NCBI RefSeq assembly: GCF_006494655.1
Contig: NZ_VHIM01000002.1
Location: 310,001-374,000 of the forward strand
DNA length: 64,000 nucleotides
Direction: 5' to 3'
DNA from: Arthrobacter agilis
GTDB lineage: Bacteria > Actinomycetota > Actinomycetes > Actinomycetales > Micrococcaceae
Each line of letters begins with the position of its first letter. Position 1 is the stretch's first letter. The notes under the pieces were generated by a model. It saw only the letters and a list, made by a program, of their open reading frames with translations, searched no databases and was not told the origin of the DNA. Positions 1 to 8,046 of the stretch are shown here, in pieces. Made by a program: the position numbers and the translations under genes.

Positions 1-158
1 AGTACGGCTGGACGGACGTGGCGCGGTTCAGTGCCCTCGGCATCCCGGCCGTCAATTTCGGGCCCGGCGACGCTCTCCTCGCGCACACCGACGACGAGCA
101 CGTCCACGCCGACGCTGTTCGGGCCTGTCTCCGCGCGCTGGTGACCTGGTTGTCCTGA
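1..158 (+). CDS. dapE: Succinyl-diaminopimelate desuccinylase, C-terminal fragment
   Basis: This is the last 52 codons of a gene entering from the left edge (reading frame from base 3, TGA at 156-158). The visible residues include [20 protein letters not shown] and AHTDDEHV, which match the C-terminal metal-site region of M20-family DapE enzymes. DapE hydrolyses N-succinyl-LL-diaminopimelate in the lysine/meso-diaminopimelate pathway in the cytoplasm. It converges with the glutamate transporter operon, whose last stop is 56 bases away. The N-terminal catalytic half is outside the window, so the call rests on the C-terminal motifs only. Confidence 0.85.
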   Translation, partial: YGWTDVARFSALGIPAVNFGPGDALLAHTDDEHVHADAVRACLRALVTWLS

Positions 159-213
159 GGCGTCGCCCTGCTCGGGCCCTCCCTACCGTCGGTCTCAGCC
201 TCCCGCGGGGGCG

Positions 214-1083
214 TCAGCTCGAGCTGGCGTCCATGGCCAGTGCTTCCCGCGCCACCGGCTTCTGGCCCTTCGCCCTGAAGCTGAGGAGGACCGACAGGCG
301 GGTCGCGAGGGTGGACAGAGCGAAGTTGATCACGATGAAGATCGTCGCTGCGACAAGCAGCGAGGGGATCACATTGCCCTCGCCGACACCGAGGCGCCGG
401 GTGTACTGCAGCAGCTCGGGGTAGGTGATGATGAAGCCCAGTGCCGAGTCCTTGAGGATCACGACGAACTGGCTGACCAGGGCCGGCAGCATGGCGACCA
501 GCGCCTGGGGCACCTCGATGGTGCGCAGCGACTGCGACCGCGTGAGGCCGATCGCCATGCCGGCTTCCCGCTGGCCCCTGGGCAGACCGTGGACCCCCGA
601 CCGCACCAGTTCGGCGATGACCGAACCGTTGTAGAGGGTCAGGGCGATGATCACGGCGATGAACGGGGCGTCCTGCGGCTGCACCACACCGGACCTGCCG
701 AGCGCGAGCCAAAAGAAGATCATCATCAGCAGCACGGGCACGGCTCGGAAGAACTCGACGACGGTGCCCGCGATCCACCGGACGGGCGCCAGGTTCGAAA
801 GGCGGCCGACGCCGAACACCAGGCCGAACGCGACGGCCGTGACGATCGAGATGCCCGCGGCCTGGAGGGTGTTGAGCAGTCCGGGAAGAATGAAGAACTG
901 CCATGTCCTCGATTCGAGGAAGGGGGACCACATGCTGCCTGTGAGCTGACCGCGCTCGGCAAGGGCCGCGACAACCCACCAGAGGATCGCGAGGGCGATC
1001 AGGACGCCGACGATGTTCCCGATCAGGATGACGCGCCTGGCCCGGGGGCCCGGTGCGTCGAAGAGGACCTGCTGTGCGCTCAT
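214..1083 (-). CDS. gluD: Glutamate ABC transporter permease GluD
   Basis: A 289-residue inner-membrane permease of a polar amino acid ABC importer. An N-terminal cytoplasmic stretch is followed by a first membrane segment (about residues 18-40) and then the permease domain with four further hydrophobic segments. The EAA-type loop (GQREAGMAIGLTRSQ) that contacts the ATPase is visible near residue 190. The start ATG overlaps the gluC stop in an ATGA, so I chose 1083 rather than a much longer reading frame running upstream into gluC. It is the last gene of the gluABCD operon and probably pairs with GluC as a heterodimeric channel. Confidence 0.88.
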   Translation of the reverse strand: MSAQQVLFDAPGPRARRVILIGNIVGVLIALAILWWVVAALAERGQLTGSMWSPFLESRTWQFFILPGLLNTLQAAGISIVTAVAFGLVFGVGRLSNLAPVRWIAGTVVEFFRAVPVLLMMIFFWLALGRSGVVQPQDAPFIAVIIALTLYNGSVIAELVRSGVHGLPRGQREAGMAIGLTRSQSLRTIEVPQALVAMLPALVSQFVVILKDSALGFIITYPELLQYTRRLGVGEGNVIPSLLVAATIFIVINFALSTLATRLSVLLSFRAKGQKPVAREALAMDASSS

Positions 1084-1757
1084 CGGGCCACCGCCAGTTT
1101 CCGTGAGGCCCAGGTGGTGAGGAGGCCGATCGGGATCACGAGGATCACGAACCCCAGGGCGAAGGTGAGGAAGATCGGGATCACGAGGTCCGAGCGGAAC
1201 TCGATCATGGTCTTCATGAGGCTGGAGGACTCGGTCGCCACCGAGCCGGCGGCAGCGACGGTCGAATTCTTGATGAGGGCGATCAGCACATTGCCGAGCG
1301 GGGCGATGGCCCCCCGGAAGGCCTGCGGGAGGATGACGAGGCGGGCCGCGGGGAGGAAGCCGAGACCGATCGCCCGGGCTGCCTCTGCCTGGCCGAGCGG
1401 AACGGTGTTGACACCGCTGCGGATGGCCTCGCACACGAAGGCGGCGTGGTAGAGCGCCAGACCCACGATCGCGATGCGGAACAGGCTGGCGTTCAGGTCA
1501 CCTGCGAGGCTGACCTGCATCACGGAGAACAGCCCGAGGAAGCCGAAGGCCAGGATGATCGTCAACGGGGTATTGCGGAAGATGTTCACGTACGCCGCAC
1601 CGAACCACTGGAGGCTCGGGATCGGGGAGATGCGGAACAGCGCCAGGACGGTGCCGATCACGAGCGCGAAGATCGCCGCCCAGAACGACAGCTGGATGTT
1701 GACCCAGAACGCGGCCGGCACGTCGTAGGTCTCGAACAGCGACAGGTAGTTCTCCAC
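1080..1757 (-). CDS. gluC: Glutamate ABC transporter permease GluC
   Basis: A 225-residue permease of the HisM/GlnP type. Hydrophobic segments occupy most of the protein, and the EAA loop (GQAEAARAIGLGFLPAAR) lies around residue 130. It starts at GTG 1757, preceded by a good ribosome binding site (AAAGAGGTG on the minus strand). It overlaps gluD by four bases, which implies translational coupling and equal amounts of both permeases. A stem-loop lies between this gene and gluB upstream. Glutamate as substrate is inferred from the gluABCD gene order known in Corynebacterium. Confidence 0.88.
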   Translation of the reverse strand: MENYLSLFETYDVPAAFWVNIQLSFWAAIFALVIGTVLALFRISPIPSLQWFGAAYVNIFRNTPLTIILAFGFLGLFSVMQVSLAGDLNASLFRIAIVGLALYHAAFVCEAIRSGVNTVPLGQAEAARAIGLGFLPAARLVILPQAFRGAIAPLGNVLIALIKNSTVAAAGSVATESSSLMKTMIEFRSDLVIPIFLTFALGFVILVIPIGLLTTWASRKLAVAR

Positions 1758-1786
1758 GCTTCACCTCTTTCCTGGTGGGAACACGG

Positions 1787-1825
1787 CATTGGTGGGGCAG
1801 CCCTGAGCGGACCACCCCACCAATG
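1787..1825 (-). promoter_or_regulatory. Intercistronic stem-loop between gluB and gluC
   Basis: A perfect 11-bp inverted repeat (CATTGGTGGGG and its complement CCCCACCAATG) with a 17-base loop lies just after the gluB stop and before gluC. It has no U-run, so it is a better candidate for an mRNA-stabilising or attenuating hairpin than for a full terminator. Such elements are known after binding-protein genes in ABC operons, where the binding protein is needed in excess. That role here is an inference. Confidence 0.6.
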
Positions 1826-1834
1826 GAAGCGATG

Positions 1835-2677
1835 CTAGGCGCAGGGCGCCGGCGTCGGTGGGTTCAGGTCCGCGTTGTACTCGTAGTCGGCACCCTCGGT
1901 GTTGTTGGTGATCGCGTCTTCCCAGGCACCCTCGTCGATCATCTTGGTGATCGCTTCGTTGATCTCCTCGCAACGATCGGTGCTGCCCTTGGGCAGGCCC
2001 ACACCGTAGTTCTCCTCGGAGAAGGTGTTGCCGACCACCTTGAACTTGCCGGCGTTGGCTTCCTGCGCGGCGAGGCCGGCGAGGATGATGTCATCCGTGG
2101 TGACGGCGTCGATCTGGCCACCGCCCATGGCGGTCACGCACTCGGCGTAGCCGGGCTGCTCGACGAGCTGCACGCCCGGGTACTGGTCCTTGATCTTCTG
2201 CGCGGAGGTGGAACCGGTCACCGAGCAGAGGTTCTTGCCCTCGAGGTCCTCGGGCCCCGTGATGTCGCTGTCCGTCGGGACCAGGAGGTCCTGGCCGGCC
2301 ACGAAGTACGGCCCGGCGAAGTCGACGGTCTCCTTGCGGGTGTCGGTGATGGAGTAGGTCGCGAAGATCATGTCCACCTGGTTGTTGGACAGGAGGTTCT
2401 CGCGGTTGGCCGAGGGAGCCTCGACGAACTCGATGTTGTCCTCGCTGACGCCGAGTTCACCGGCGACGTACTTGGCGACGTCGACGTCGAAGCCGGAGTA
2501 GGAGCCGCCCTCGTCGTAGCCGAGGCCCGGCTGGTCGAACTTGATGCCGATGCGGAGGGTCTCGCTGCCCGCCTCGCCGCTCGCTTCCGCGGAGCTGTCT
2601 CCGCCGCCGCCGCAGGCGGACAGGGTCAGTGCGGCCACCGCAGCCACCGCGGCTGCTGCGTATCGGGTCTTCTGCAT
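1835..2677 (-). CDS. gluB: Glutamate-binding lipoprotein GluB
   Basis: A 280-residue extracytoplasmic solute-binding protein (family 3). It has a lipoprotein signal peptide ending in LTLSAC with the lipidated cysteine at about residue 22, followed by a Gly/Ser linker. The mature part shows family-3 features such as GYDEGGSYSGFDVDVAKYVA and the late domain GVGLPKGS. It captures the amino acid outside the membrane and delivers it to GluC/GluD. It lies between gluA and gluC in the operon and is followed by a strong stem-loop. Its stop is 77 bases before gluC. Confidence 0.92.
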   Translation of the reverse strand: MQKTRYAAAAVAAVAALTLSACGGGGDSSAEASGEAGSETLRIGIKFDQPGLGYDEGGSYSGFDVDVAKYVAGELGVSEDNIEFVEAPSANRENLLSNNQVDMIFATYSITDTRKETVDFAGPYFVAGQDLLVPTDSDITGPEDLEGKNLCSVTGSTSAQKIKDQYPGVQLVEQPGYAECVTAMGGGQIDAVTTDDIILAGLAAQEANAGKFKVVGNTFSEENYGVGLPKGSTDRCEEINEAITKMIDEGAWEDAITNNTEGADYEYNADLNPPTPAPCA

Positions 2678-2738
2678 TGGTTCTCCTTGGGTCGAGGCCG
2701 GGGAGGGCCTGCTGGGTTCGAGTGGAATGCGTGTGGGG

Positions 2739-3518
2739 TCAGTGCGAGAGGATCTTGCCGAGGAAGTCCTTGGCGCGGTCGCTCTGCGGATTGGTGAAGA
2801 AGGATTCCGGTGTGGCCTCCTCCATGATCTGGCCGTCGGCCATGAAGACGACGCGGTCCGCGGCCTTGCGGGCGAATCCCATCTCGTGGGTGACCACGAT
2901 CATCGTCATGCCCTCCTTGGCGAGGGCCACCATGGAGTCGAGCACTTCGTTGATCATCTCGGGGTCCAGTGCCGAGGTGGGCTCGTCGAACAGCATGACC
3001 TTCGGTTTCATGGCGAGCGCCCGTGCGATGGCGACCCGCTGCTGCTGGCCGCCGGAGAGCTGCGCCGGGAGCTTCTGCGCCTGGTTGTCCACGCCCACGC
3101 GCTTCAGCAGGGACATGGCGAGCTCCTTCGCCTCGCCGCCCTTCATGCCCTTGACCTTGATGGGGCCCAGCGTGACGTTCTCCAGGATGGACTTGTGCGC
3201 GAAGAGGTTGAAGGACTGGAAGACCATCCCCACATCGGCGCGCAGTTTCGCGAGGGCCTTGCCCTCCGCCGGCAGCACCTCGCCGTCGATCATGATCTGG
3301 CCGTCGTCGATCGTCTCGAGGCGGTTGATGGCCCGGCAGAGTGTCGACTTCCCGGACCCCGAGGGCCCGATCACGACGACGACCTCGCCGCGCGCAACGT
3401 CCAGGTTGATGTCGCGCAGCACGTGCAGCTCCCCGAAGTGCTTGTTCACGTTCGTGAGGGAGACGAGGGGCCTGTCCGAGGACGTTGGCGTAGAAGACGG
3501 TTGCGCTTCACGTGTCAT
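2739..3518 (-). CDS. gluA: Glutamate ABC transporter ATP-binding protein GluA
   Basis: A 259-residue ABC ATPase. Walker A is GPSGSGKST near residue 52, followed by the Q-loop region ([11 protein letters not shown]), the signature LSGGQQQR, Walker B with [13 protein letters not shown], and the switch histidine in VVTHEMGFA. It energises GluB/GluC/GluD uptake. It is the first gene of the leftward operon. Its ATG lies six bases after a TAGATT box with a TTGCCG box 16 bases upstream, and there is no Shine-Dalgarno sequence, so the transcript is probably leaderless. Confidence 0.93.
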   Translation of the reverse strand: MTREAQPSSTPTSSDRPLVSLTNVNKHFGELHVLRDINLDVARGEVVVVIGPSGSGKSTLCRAINRLETIDDGQIMIDGEVLPAEGKALAKLRADVGMVFQSFNLFAHKSILENVTLGPIKVKGMKGGEAKELAMSLLKRVGVDNQAQKLPAQLSGGQQQRVAIARALAMKPKVMLFDEPTSALDPEMINEVLDSMVALAKEGMTMIVVTHEMGFARKAADRVVFMADGQIMEEATPESFFTNPQSDRAKDFLGKILSH

Positions 3519-3524
3519 GGGAGA

Positions 3525-3552
3525 AATCTAGCGAACTATTCCCATCCGGCAA
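3525..3552 (-). promoter_or_regulatory. Promoter of gluABCD, probably leaderless
   Basis: On the minus strand a -35-like TTGCCG (3552-3547), a 16-base spacer and a -10-like TAGATT (3530-3525) are followed after six bases by the gluA ATG. The predicted transcription start would be at or next to the start codon. The call rests on sequence match alone. Confidence 0.55.
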
Positions 3553-3635
3553 TACGAAGCGGCGCGGCGACGTCGATTGTGATTCAAGAGCAACCAAATC
3601 GGCGGGCAGCGCGGCGTGTTGGCTAGCCTAGGGAA

Positions 3636-4460
3636 ATGTCTCCTTCCCACCAGCCCCTGCCCGACGACGCGCAGGCGTCGACCAGCGCCGACCCCCGCGT
3701 GCCACCGGGCCGTGACAGCCCGGCGGACACGACCCGCAGGCGGGGCTCCGTGGAGTTGCGGCGCGCGCAGGCGGCGACGCCGCAATCGGACAACATGCTT
3801 CTCGACACCCCGGATTCACGGGCTTTCACACGGACCGATCCCTGGCGGGTCCTGCGCATCCAGAGCGAGTTCGTCGAGGGCTTCGGGACCCTGGCGGATC
3901 TGGGGCCGGCCATCAGCGTGTTCGGCTCGGCGCGGACGTCCCGGGATTCCGTGTACTACTCCATGGGGGAGGAGGTCGGCCGGCGGCTCGTGGAATCGGG
4001 ATATGCCGTCATCACCGGAGGGGGTCCGGGTGCCATGGAAGCCGCGAACAAGGGCGCGTGCGAGGCGGGTGGCGTGTCGGTGGGGCTCGGCATCGAACTG
4101 CCGTTCGAGCAGGGGATGAACGAGTGGGTGGACCTCGGTATCAACTTCCGGTACTTCTTCGCCCGGAAGACCATGTTCGTGAAGTACGCGAGCGGCTTCG
4201 TGGTTCTTCCGGGCGGGTTCGGCACCCTCGATGAACTCTTCGAGGCCATGACCCTCGTCCAGACGGGGAAGGTCACGTCCTTCCCCATCGTCCTGATCGG
4301 CATCGACTACTGGCAGCCCCTCCTCGACTGGGTCGAGGGGACGCTGATCCCGGAGGGCACCGTCTCGCAGAAGGACCTGTCCCTGGTGCAACTCGTGGAC
4401 ACGGCGGAGGAGGCGGTGCGCGTCGTGGCAGCCTCCGCCGGTCACGGGTCGGGCTTCTGA
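3636..4460 (+). CDS. LOG-family (TIGR00730) Rossmann-fold protein
   Basis: A 274-residue cytoplasmic protein of the LOG/lysine-decarboxylase-like family. The two family motifs are present: GGGPGAMEAANKGA near residue 130 and PGGFGTLDELFEAM near residue 193, which form the nucleotide-monophosphate site. Characterised members release free cytokinin-type bases from riboside 5'-monophosphates (phosphoribohydrolase); the substrate here is unknown. The first 70 residues are a polar, proline-rich extension before the domain. The ATG follows a TAGCCT box by six bases with no good Shine-Dalgarno sequence. It is divergent from gluA and starts a rightward block. Confidence 0.8.
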   Translation: MSPSHQPLPDDAQASTSADPRVPPGRDSPADTTRRRGSVELRRAQAATPQSDNMLLDTPDSRAFTRTDPWRVLRIQSEFVEGFGTLADLGPAISVFGSARTSRDSVYYSMGEEVGRRLVESGYAVITGGGPGAMEAANKGACEAGGVSVGLGIELPFEQGMNEWVDLGINFRYFFARKTMFVKYASGFVVLPGGFGTLDELFEAMTLVQTGKVTSFPIVLIGIDYWQPLLDWVEGTLIPEGTVSQKDLSLVQLVDTAEEAVRVVAASAGHGSGF

Positions 4461-4516
4461 GCCTCCCGGCTCGGTGGCGTGGCCGGTGTGAGCGGTGATT
4501 CTGGCACCATAGCGGT

Positions 4517-4876
4517 GTGACTATCTTCCTGGTGATCCTCGCCATCCTGGTGATGGGTGGCACGGCCGTGCTGGTGTCCGAACGCGGTGCTCCGCTGCCA
4601 GGGCGGCGCGGCGCGGGGGAGAGCGTGCGGGAGGCCGGGCGACTGCGGGGGGACGGCCTCGGGCTCGTGGAACCGGTGGCGAGCCTGCCACCCGTCCTGC
4701 TCCCCGAGAAGCCCACCGCAAGAGACGTCGACGCCGTGCGCTTCGGCCTCGGGCTGCGGGGGTACCGCATGGACCAGGTGGACGAGGTGCTGGACCGGCT
4801 GGCAGCCGCCCTCGCCGAGAAGGACGCCGTCATCGCCGGGCTGCGCGCGGAGTCGGCCGTACCGGGAAGCCGGTGA
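4517..4876 (+). CDS. DivIVA-domain membrane-anchored small protein
   Basis: A 119-residue protein with one N-terminal membrane segment (about residues 2-20, VTIFLVILAILVMGG) and a C-terminal DivIVA-like segment. The latter contains FGLGLRGYRMDQVDEVLDRL and a short coiled coil (about residues 65-115). DivIVA-type segments bind curved membrane or polar scaffolds in actinobacteria; the partner here is unknown. It starts at GTG 4517 and overlaps tag by four bases, so the two are co-translated. Small proteins of this type sit beside tag in mycobacteria, which supports a conserved pair without revealing its function. Confidence 0.75.
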   Translation: MTIFLVILAILVMGGTAVLVSERGAPLPGRRGAGESVREAGRLRGDGLGLVEPVASLPPVLLPEKPTARDVDAVRFGLGLRGYRMDQVDEVLDRLAAALAEKDAVIAGLRAESAVPGSR

Positions 4877-5496
4877 GCGATCCGGGGCCGGGTACGGACG
4901 GCCGCCGGCGCTGTCCCTGGGCCGTTGCGAGCGCCGAGTACGAGCGGTACCACGACGAGGAATGGGGCAGGCCGGTGCGCGGCGAGGCTGCCCTGTTCGA
5001 GCGCCTGAGCCTCGAGGCGTTCCAGTCGGGGTTGAGCTGGATCACCATCCTCCGGAAGCGGGAGGCGTTCCGGCGTTGCTTCGCCGCGTTCGACCCCGTG
5101 GCCGTCGCCCGATTCCGGCCGGAGGACGTCGAGCGGCTCATGGCGGACACGGGAATCGTGCGCAACCGGCGGAAGATCGAGGCCACCATCGCCAATGCAC
5201 GGGCCCTCCTGGAACTCGACGGCGAAGGGCTCGGCGGTGTCCTCGCGGCCCACCGCCCGGCCCCGGCGCCCGCGCCCGTCTCACTCTCCGACGTCCCGGC
5301 CATCACCCCCGAGAGCACGGCGCTCGCCCGGGAACTCAAGGCCCTCAACTTCCGCTTCGTCGGCCCCACCACCGCCTACGCCATGCTGCAGGCCATCGGC
5401 TACGTCAACGATCACCTCCGTGACTGCTGGGTGCGGGACGCGGTCCAGGCGTCGATCGACGCCGCCACGCCGGACATCCACGACCCCCTGCCGTGA
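4873..5496 (+). CDS. tag: DNA-3-methyladenine glycosylase I
   Basis: A 207-residue base-excision repair enzyme that removes 3-methyladenine from DNA. The N-terminal RCPWA, the YHDEEWG motif and FQSGLSWITILRKR are typical of Tag, as is the late segment FRFVGPTTAYAMLQAIG, which is the helix-hairpin-helix region. The length fits the family. It overlaps the DivIVA-domain gene upstream and the mannosyltransferase-like gene downstream by four bases each, so the three genes form one translationally coupled unit. Confidence 0.92.
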   Translation: MSDPGPGTDGRRRCPWAVASAEYERYHDEEWGRPVRGEAALFERLSLEAFQSGLSWITILRKREAFRRCFAAFDPVAVARFRPEDVERLMADTGIVRNRRKIEATIANARALLELDGEGLGGVLAAHRPAPAPAPVSLSDVPAITPESTALARELKALNFRFVGPTTAYAMLQAIGYVNDHLRDCWVRDAVQASIDAATPDIHDPLP

Positions 5497-6725
5497 GCAG
5501 CACGTCGGACGGACCGATCGCGCAGTCCTCGGACACGGCAGCGCCAGGTGCCGCGCGCGTGCACTGGTCCCTGCAGGTCCTTGCGATCTTCCTCGCAGGA
5601 CGACTGGTCAGCACGCTGATCCTGGTGCGGGCCGCGGCCGGCCAGGGGGTGAGCCCGTGGGCGGAACCCGCGCCGGGGTACGGCACGTTCATCACCTTCT
5701 GGGACAGCGGCTGGTACGAGCGCATCTTCCGGGAGGGCTATCCGTCCGTCCTGCCCGTGGACCAGTTCGGGACCGTCGTCCACAACCAGTGGGCGTTCTA
5801 CCCGTTGTTCCCCGGCGTGGTGCGCGTGCTCGACATCGTGACCGGCCTCGGCTGGGGAATCCTGGCACCCGCAGTCTCGGTGGCAGCCGCAGCCGCGGCC
5901 TCCCTGATCGTCTACCGGCTGTTCCTGCTGTACGCCGCGCACCGTGCGGCCCTCGCCGGTGTCGCCGTCGTCTCCTTCGCCCCGGTCGCGGCGATCCTGC
6001 AGATCCCCTACGCGGAGTCGCTCCACCTCCTGCTCCTCGCCGCAGCCCTCTACCTGCTCGCCTGCGGACGGTACTACGCCGTGATGCCCGTTGTCGTCCT
6101 CATGTGCTTCTCGCGGCCCGCCGGTGTGCCGTTCGCCGTCGCGGTCGGCATCCTGTTCCTCCGGTCCGTGTGGATCGCACGACGGGGCGCGACGGAGGGC
6201 GAACGGAGCGGGGCGCGCGACGGCGTGTTCCCGCTGTTCCTGCTCGGGCTGGTCGCCGCCGCGGCCGCCGTGACCTGGCCGCTGATCGCGTGGGTCGCCA
6301 CCGGCCGCCGCGATGCCTATGTGGCCACGGAGACCGCCTGGCGCGGCGAGCCCCTCGCGCCGTTCCTCCCGTGGTTCGACGCGCCGTCCGCTGTTCTGGG
6401 CCCGGTGGCGGGCGGGTTGCTGGTGGTGGCGCTCGTTCTCGGGGCAGTTGCACTATTCTTCACGCACCCGGTCCGGCGCCTCGGCCCGGTCCTCACGGCC
6501 TGGTGCGCGGGCTACCTGCTGTACCTCGCCGCCTTCTGGGACCCGCAGTCGAGTACCTGGCGCATTCTCGTCCCGCTCTTCCCGCTGGCACTGGCCGTCG
6601 CCACGCCGAGAGGCGGACGCGCCCTGTGGATCGTGGTTCCGATCTCCGTGGTGCTCCAGGTCCTGTGGGTGGACCGGCTGTGGGTCTGGACGCCGTCAGG
6701 CCCGGACGGGGACTATCCCCCCTGA
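5493..6725 (+). CDS. PIG-V-like integral membrane mannosyltransferase
   Basis: A 410-residue polytopic membrane protein with about eight to ten hydrophobic segments. The first luminal/periplasmic loop contains FWDSGWYERIFREGYP, close to the WDxxWYxxIxxxGY pattern of GT-C glycosyltransferases of the PIG-V type, and the next loop has NQWAFYPLFPG. These enzymes use a polyprenyl-phosphate sugar donor outside the membrane. The acceptor here is unknown, but a cell-wall glycan or glycolipid is plausible. It overlaps tag by four bases. It could also be a related GT-C protein without mannose specificity. Confidence 0.7.
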   Translation: MSSTSDGPIAQSSDTAAPGAARVHWSLQVLAIFLAGRLVSTLILVRAAAGQGVSPWAEPAPGYGTFITFWDSGWYERIFREGYPSVLPVDQFGTVVHNQWAFYPLFPGVVRVLDIVTGLGWGILAPAVSVAAAAAASLIVYRLFLLYAAHRAALAGVAVVSFAPVAAILQIPYAESLHLLLLAAALYLLACGRYYAVMPVVVLMCFSRPAGVPFAVAVGILFLRSVWIARRGATEGERSGARDGVFPLFLLGLVAAAAAVTWPLIAWVATGRRDAYVATETAWRGEPLAPFLPWFDAPSAVLGPVAGGLLVVALVLGAVALFFTHPVRRLGPVLTAWCAGYLLYLAAFWDPQSSTWRILVPLFPLALAVATPRGGRALWIVVPISVVLQVLWVDRLWVWTPSGPDGDYPP

Positions 6726-6891
6726 GTGTGATCCACAACGCACCGGAATTAGTAGGTGCAGGCCTTGTACTGAATAATGAAAGAAATGTTGTGCACCGCC
6801 GGCCCGTCTGATCGGGCATCCGGTCAGGGAGCACTGTTTACTGTCGCGCTACCGCTGACCGCGGTTGCGCCCTGTTGAAAGGGACACCCCC
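6726..6891 (+). promoter_or_regulatory. Intergenic leader upstream of the DUF3117 gene
   Basis: This spacer is clearly more AT-rich between about 6740 and 6850 than the surrounding DNA. It includes a short inverted repeat (GCACC/GGTGC, 6740-6759) and several A/T stretches. It must carry the promoter for the small gene that follows. I could not single out convincing -35 and -10 boxes. Confidence 0.4.
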
Positions 6892-7059
6892 ATGGCTGCC
6901 ATGAAACCGCGAACCGGCGACGGACCGATGGAAGTCACCAAGGAGGGGCGCAGCCTCATCATGCGGGTGCCGATCGACGGGGGTGGGCGGCTCGTCGTCG
7001 AACTGAACGCCGAGGAAGCAGGCAACCTCAGGGATTGCCTGCTCACGGTCACGGGCTGA
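6892..7059 (+). CDS. DUF3117 small protein
   Basis: A 55-residue protein that is highly conserved in actinobacteria (Rv1211 family). The sequence begins MAAMKPRTGDGPMEV and ends with VVELNAEEAGNLRDCLL. I chose ATG 6892 because GAAAGGG lies about nine bases upstream and because homologs begin this way. No enzymatic motif is visible and its function is not established; the M. tuberculosis homolog has been described as calmodulin-like. It is monocistronic and converges with the O-methyltransferase gene, with a hairpin between the two stops. Confidence 0.88.
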   Translation: MAAMKPRTGDGPMEVTKEGRSLIMRVPIDGGGRLVVELNAEEAGNLRDCLLTVTG

Positions 7060-7087
7060 CCCAGCCGGATCGGCCCGCCGGCCGGGT
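7059..7087. terminator. Candidate bidirectional terminator
   Basis: A 10-bp GC-rich stem with one mismatch (ACCCAGCCGG against CCGGCCGGGT, 9-base loop) fills the space between the convergent stops of the DUF3117 and O-methyltransferase genes. There is no U-run on either side, so efficiency is doubtful. Confidence 0.4.
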
Positions 7088-7089
7088 AC

Positions 7090-7734
7090 TCACGCCTGTT
7101 GCTTGACCGCCAGGAGAAGTCCCGTGCCGGTGGGCAGCAGGGCCGAGACGAGGGCGTCGTGGTCGCGGACCATGCGACCGACCTGGCGCAGGGTGTTGGT
7201 CGACTGCTCCCGGACGGCCGGCTCGGCGACGCGGTCCTGGTCGAGGGCATCGTTGACGATCAGGATCCCGCCGTTCTTGAGCAGCCTGATGGCCTGTTCG
7301 ACGTACAGGGGGAGCCCGGCCTTGTCGGCATCGAGGAAGACGAGGTCGTAGGCGCGGTCCGTGAGGCGCGGCAGGACGTCCGCCGCGCGACCGGAGATGG
7401 TCCGCGTCCGGTTGGACGGGATGCCGGCCTCCACATAGGCCTCACGCGCCGCCCGGAGGTGATCGACGTCGGAGTCGATGGTCGTCAGGACCGCGGTGCC
7501 GCCGAGTCCACGGAGGAGGCAGACCCCGGAAACGCCTGCTCCCGCGCCGACCTCCACCGCGGTGGTGGCCTTCGACGCCGCGGCGAGCACCGTCAGCGCC
7601 GCGCCGACAGCAGGAGTCACGGGTGCCACTCCCAGTTCGTGCGAGCGGTCGCGCGCCCGGAGCAGGATGTCGTCCTCGTCCGGAAGGCTCTCGGTGTAGG
7701 ACCAGCTGCTGTGTTTGTCGGCGGCCATGGACAT
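7090..7734 (-). CDS. O-methyltransferase, SAM-dependent
   Basis: A 214-residue class I methyltransferase of the catechol/caffeoyl-CoA O-methyltransferase family. It shows the SAM-binding motif EVGAGAGVSGVCL, an acidic loop (TIDSDVDHLRAA) and YDLVFLDADK, typical of metal-dependent members. The start is uncertain: ATG 7734 or ATG 7728 are two codons apart and both precede the conserved region. The gene lies divergent from sigE, as does the homologous methyltransferase gene in mycobacteria. The methyl acceptor is unknown. Confidence 0.82.
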   Translation of the reverse strand: MSMAADKHSSWSYTESLPDEDDILLRARDRSHELGVAPVTPAVGAALTVLAAASKATTAVEVGAGAGVSGVCLLRGLGGTAVLTTIDSDVDHLRAAREAYVEAGIPSNRTRTISGRAADVLPRLTDRAYDLVFLDADKAGLPLYVEQAIRLLKNGGILIVNDALDQDRVAEPAVREQSTNTLRQVGRMVRDHDALVSALLPTGTGLLLAVKQQA

Positions 7735-8046
7735 CCGTTCTGTGGTTGGCGGCAGGAATCCGCTGGGGCAGCGGTCGGAGGGCAAACGCCCAGCCCCAAC
7801 ACTACTGGCACCGCAGACCGCGCTGCCATGCGCCCCGGCCCACCTCGACCGGTCACCGCAGGCCGCCACCTGCTGCGCCCGGCACGCGCTGCATCGCGCT
7901 CACTCCCTGCCAGCTTGCTCCCAGCTTGGTGAGAAAGACTTTTGCTTCGGGACATCCGGCCTCCGCGCCGTCCCGAATCCCTGTCAGCAGTACCCGGCCG
8001 TCAGGTCCGGGGGCTGGGACGGGGTATTCACGGTACGAAGGGGAAC
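7735..8046. promoter_or_regulatory. Divergent intergenic region between the O-methyltransferase gene and sigE
   Basis: This 312-base spacer must hold promoters for both flanking genes. It contains an inverted repeat (TTCGGGAC at 7946-7953 and GTCCCGAA at 7970-7977, 16 bases apart) about 70 bases before sigE. The ribosome binding site GAAGGGGA lies directly before the sigE ATG. I see no small gene, and no clear ECF-type autoregulatory promoter. Confidence 0.45.
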
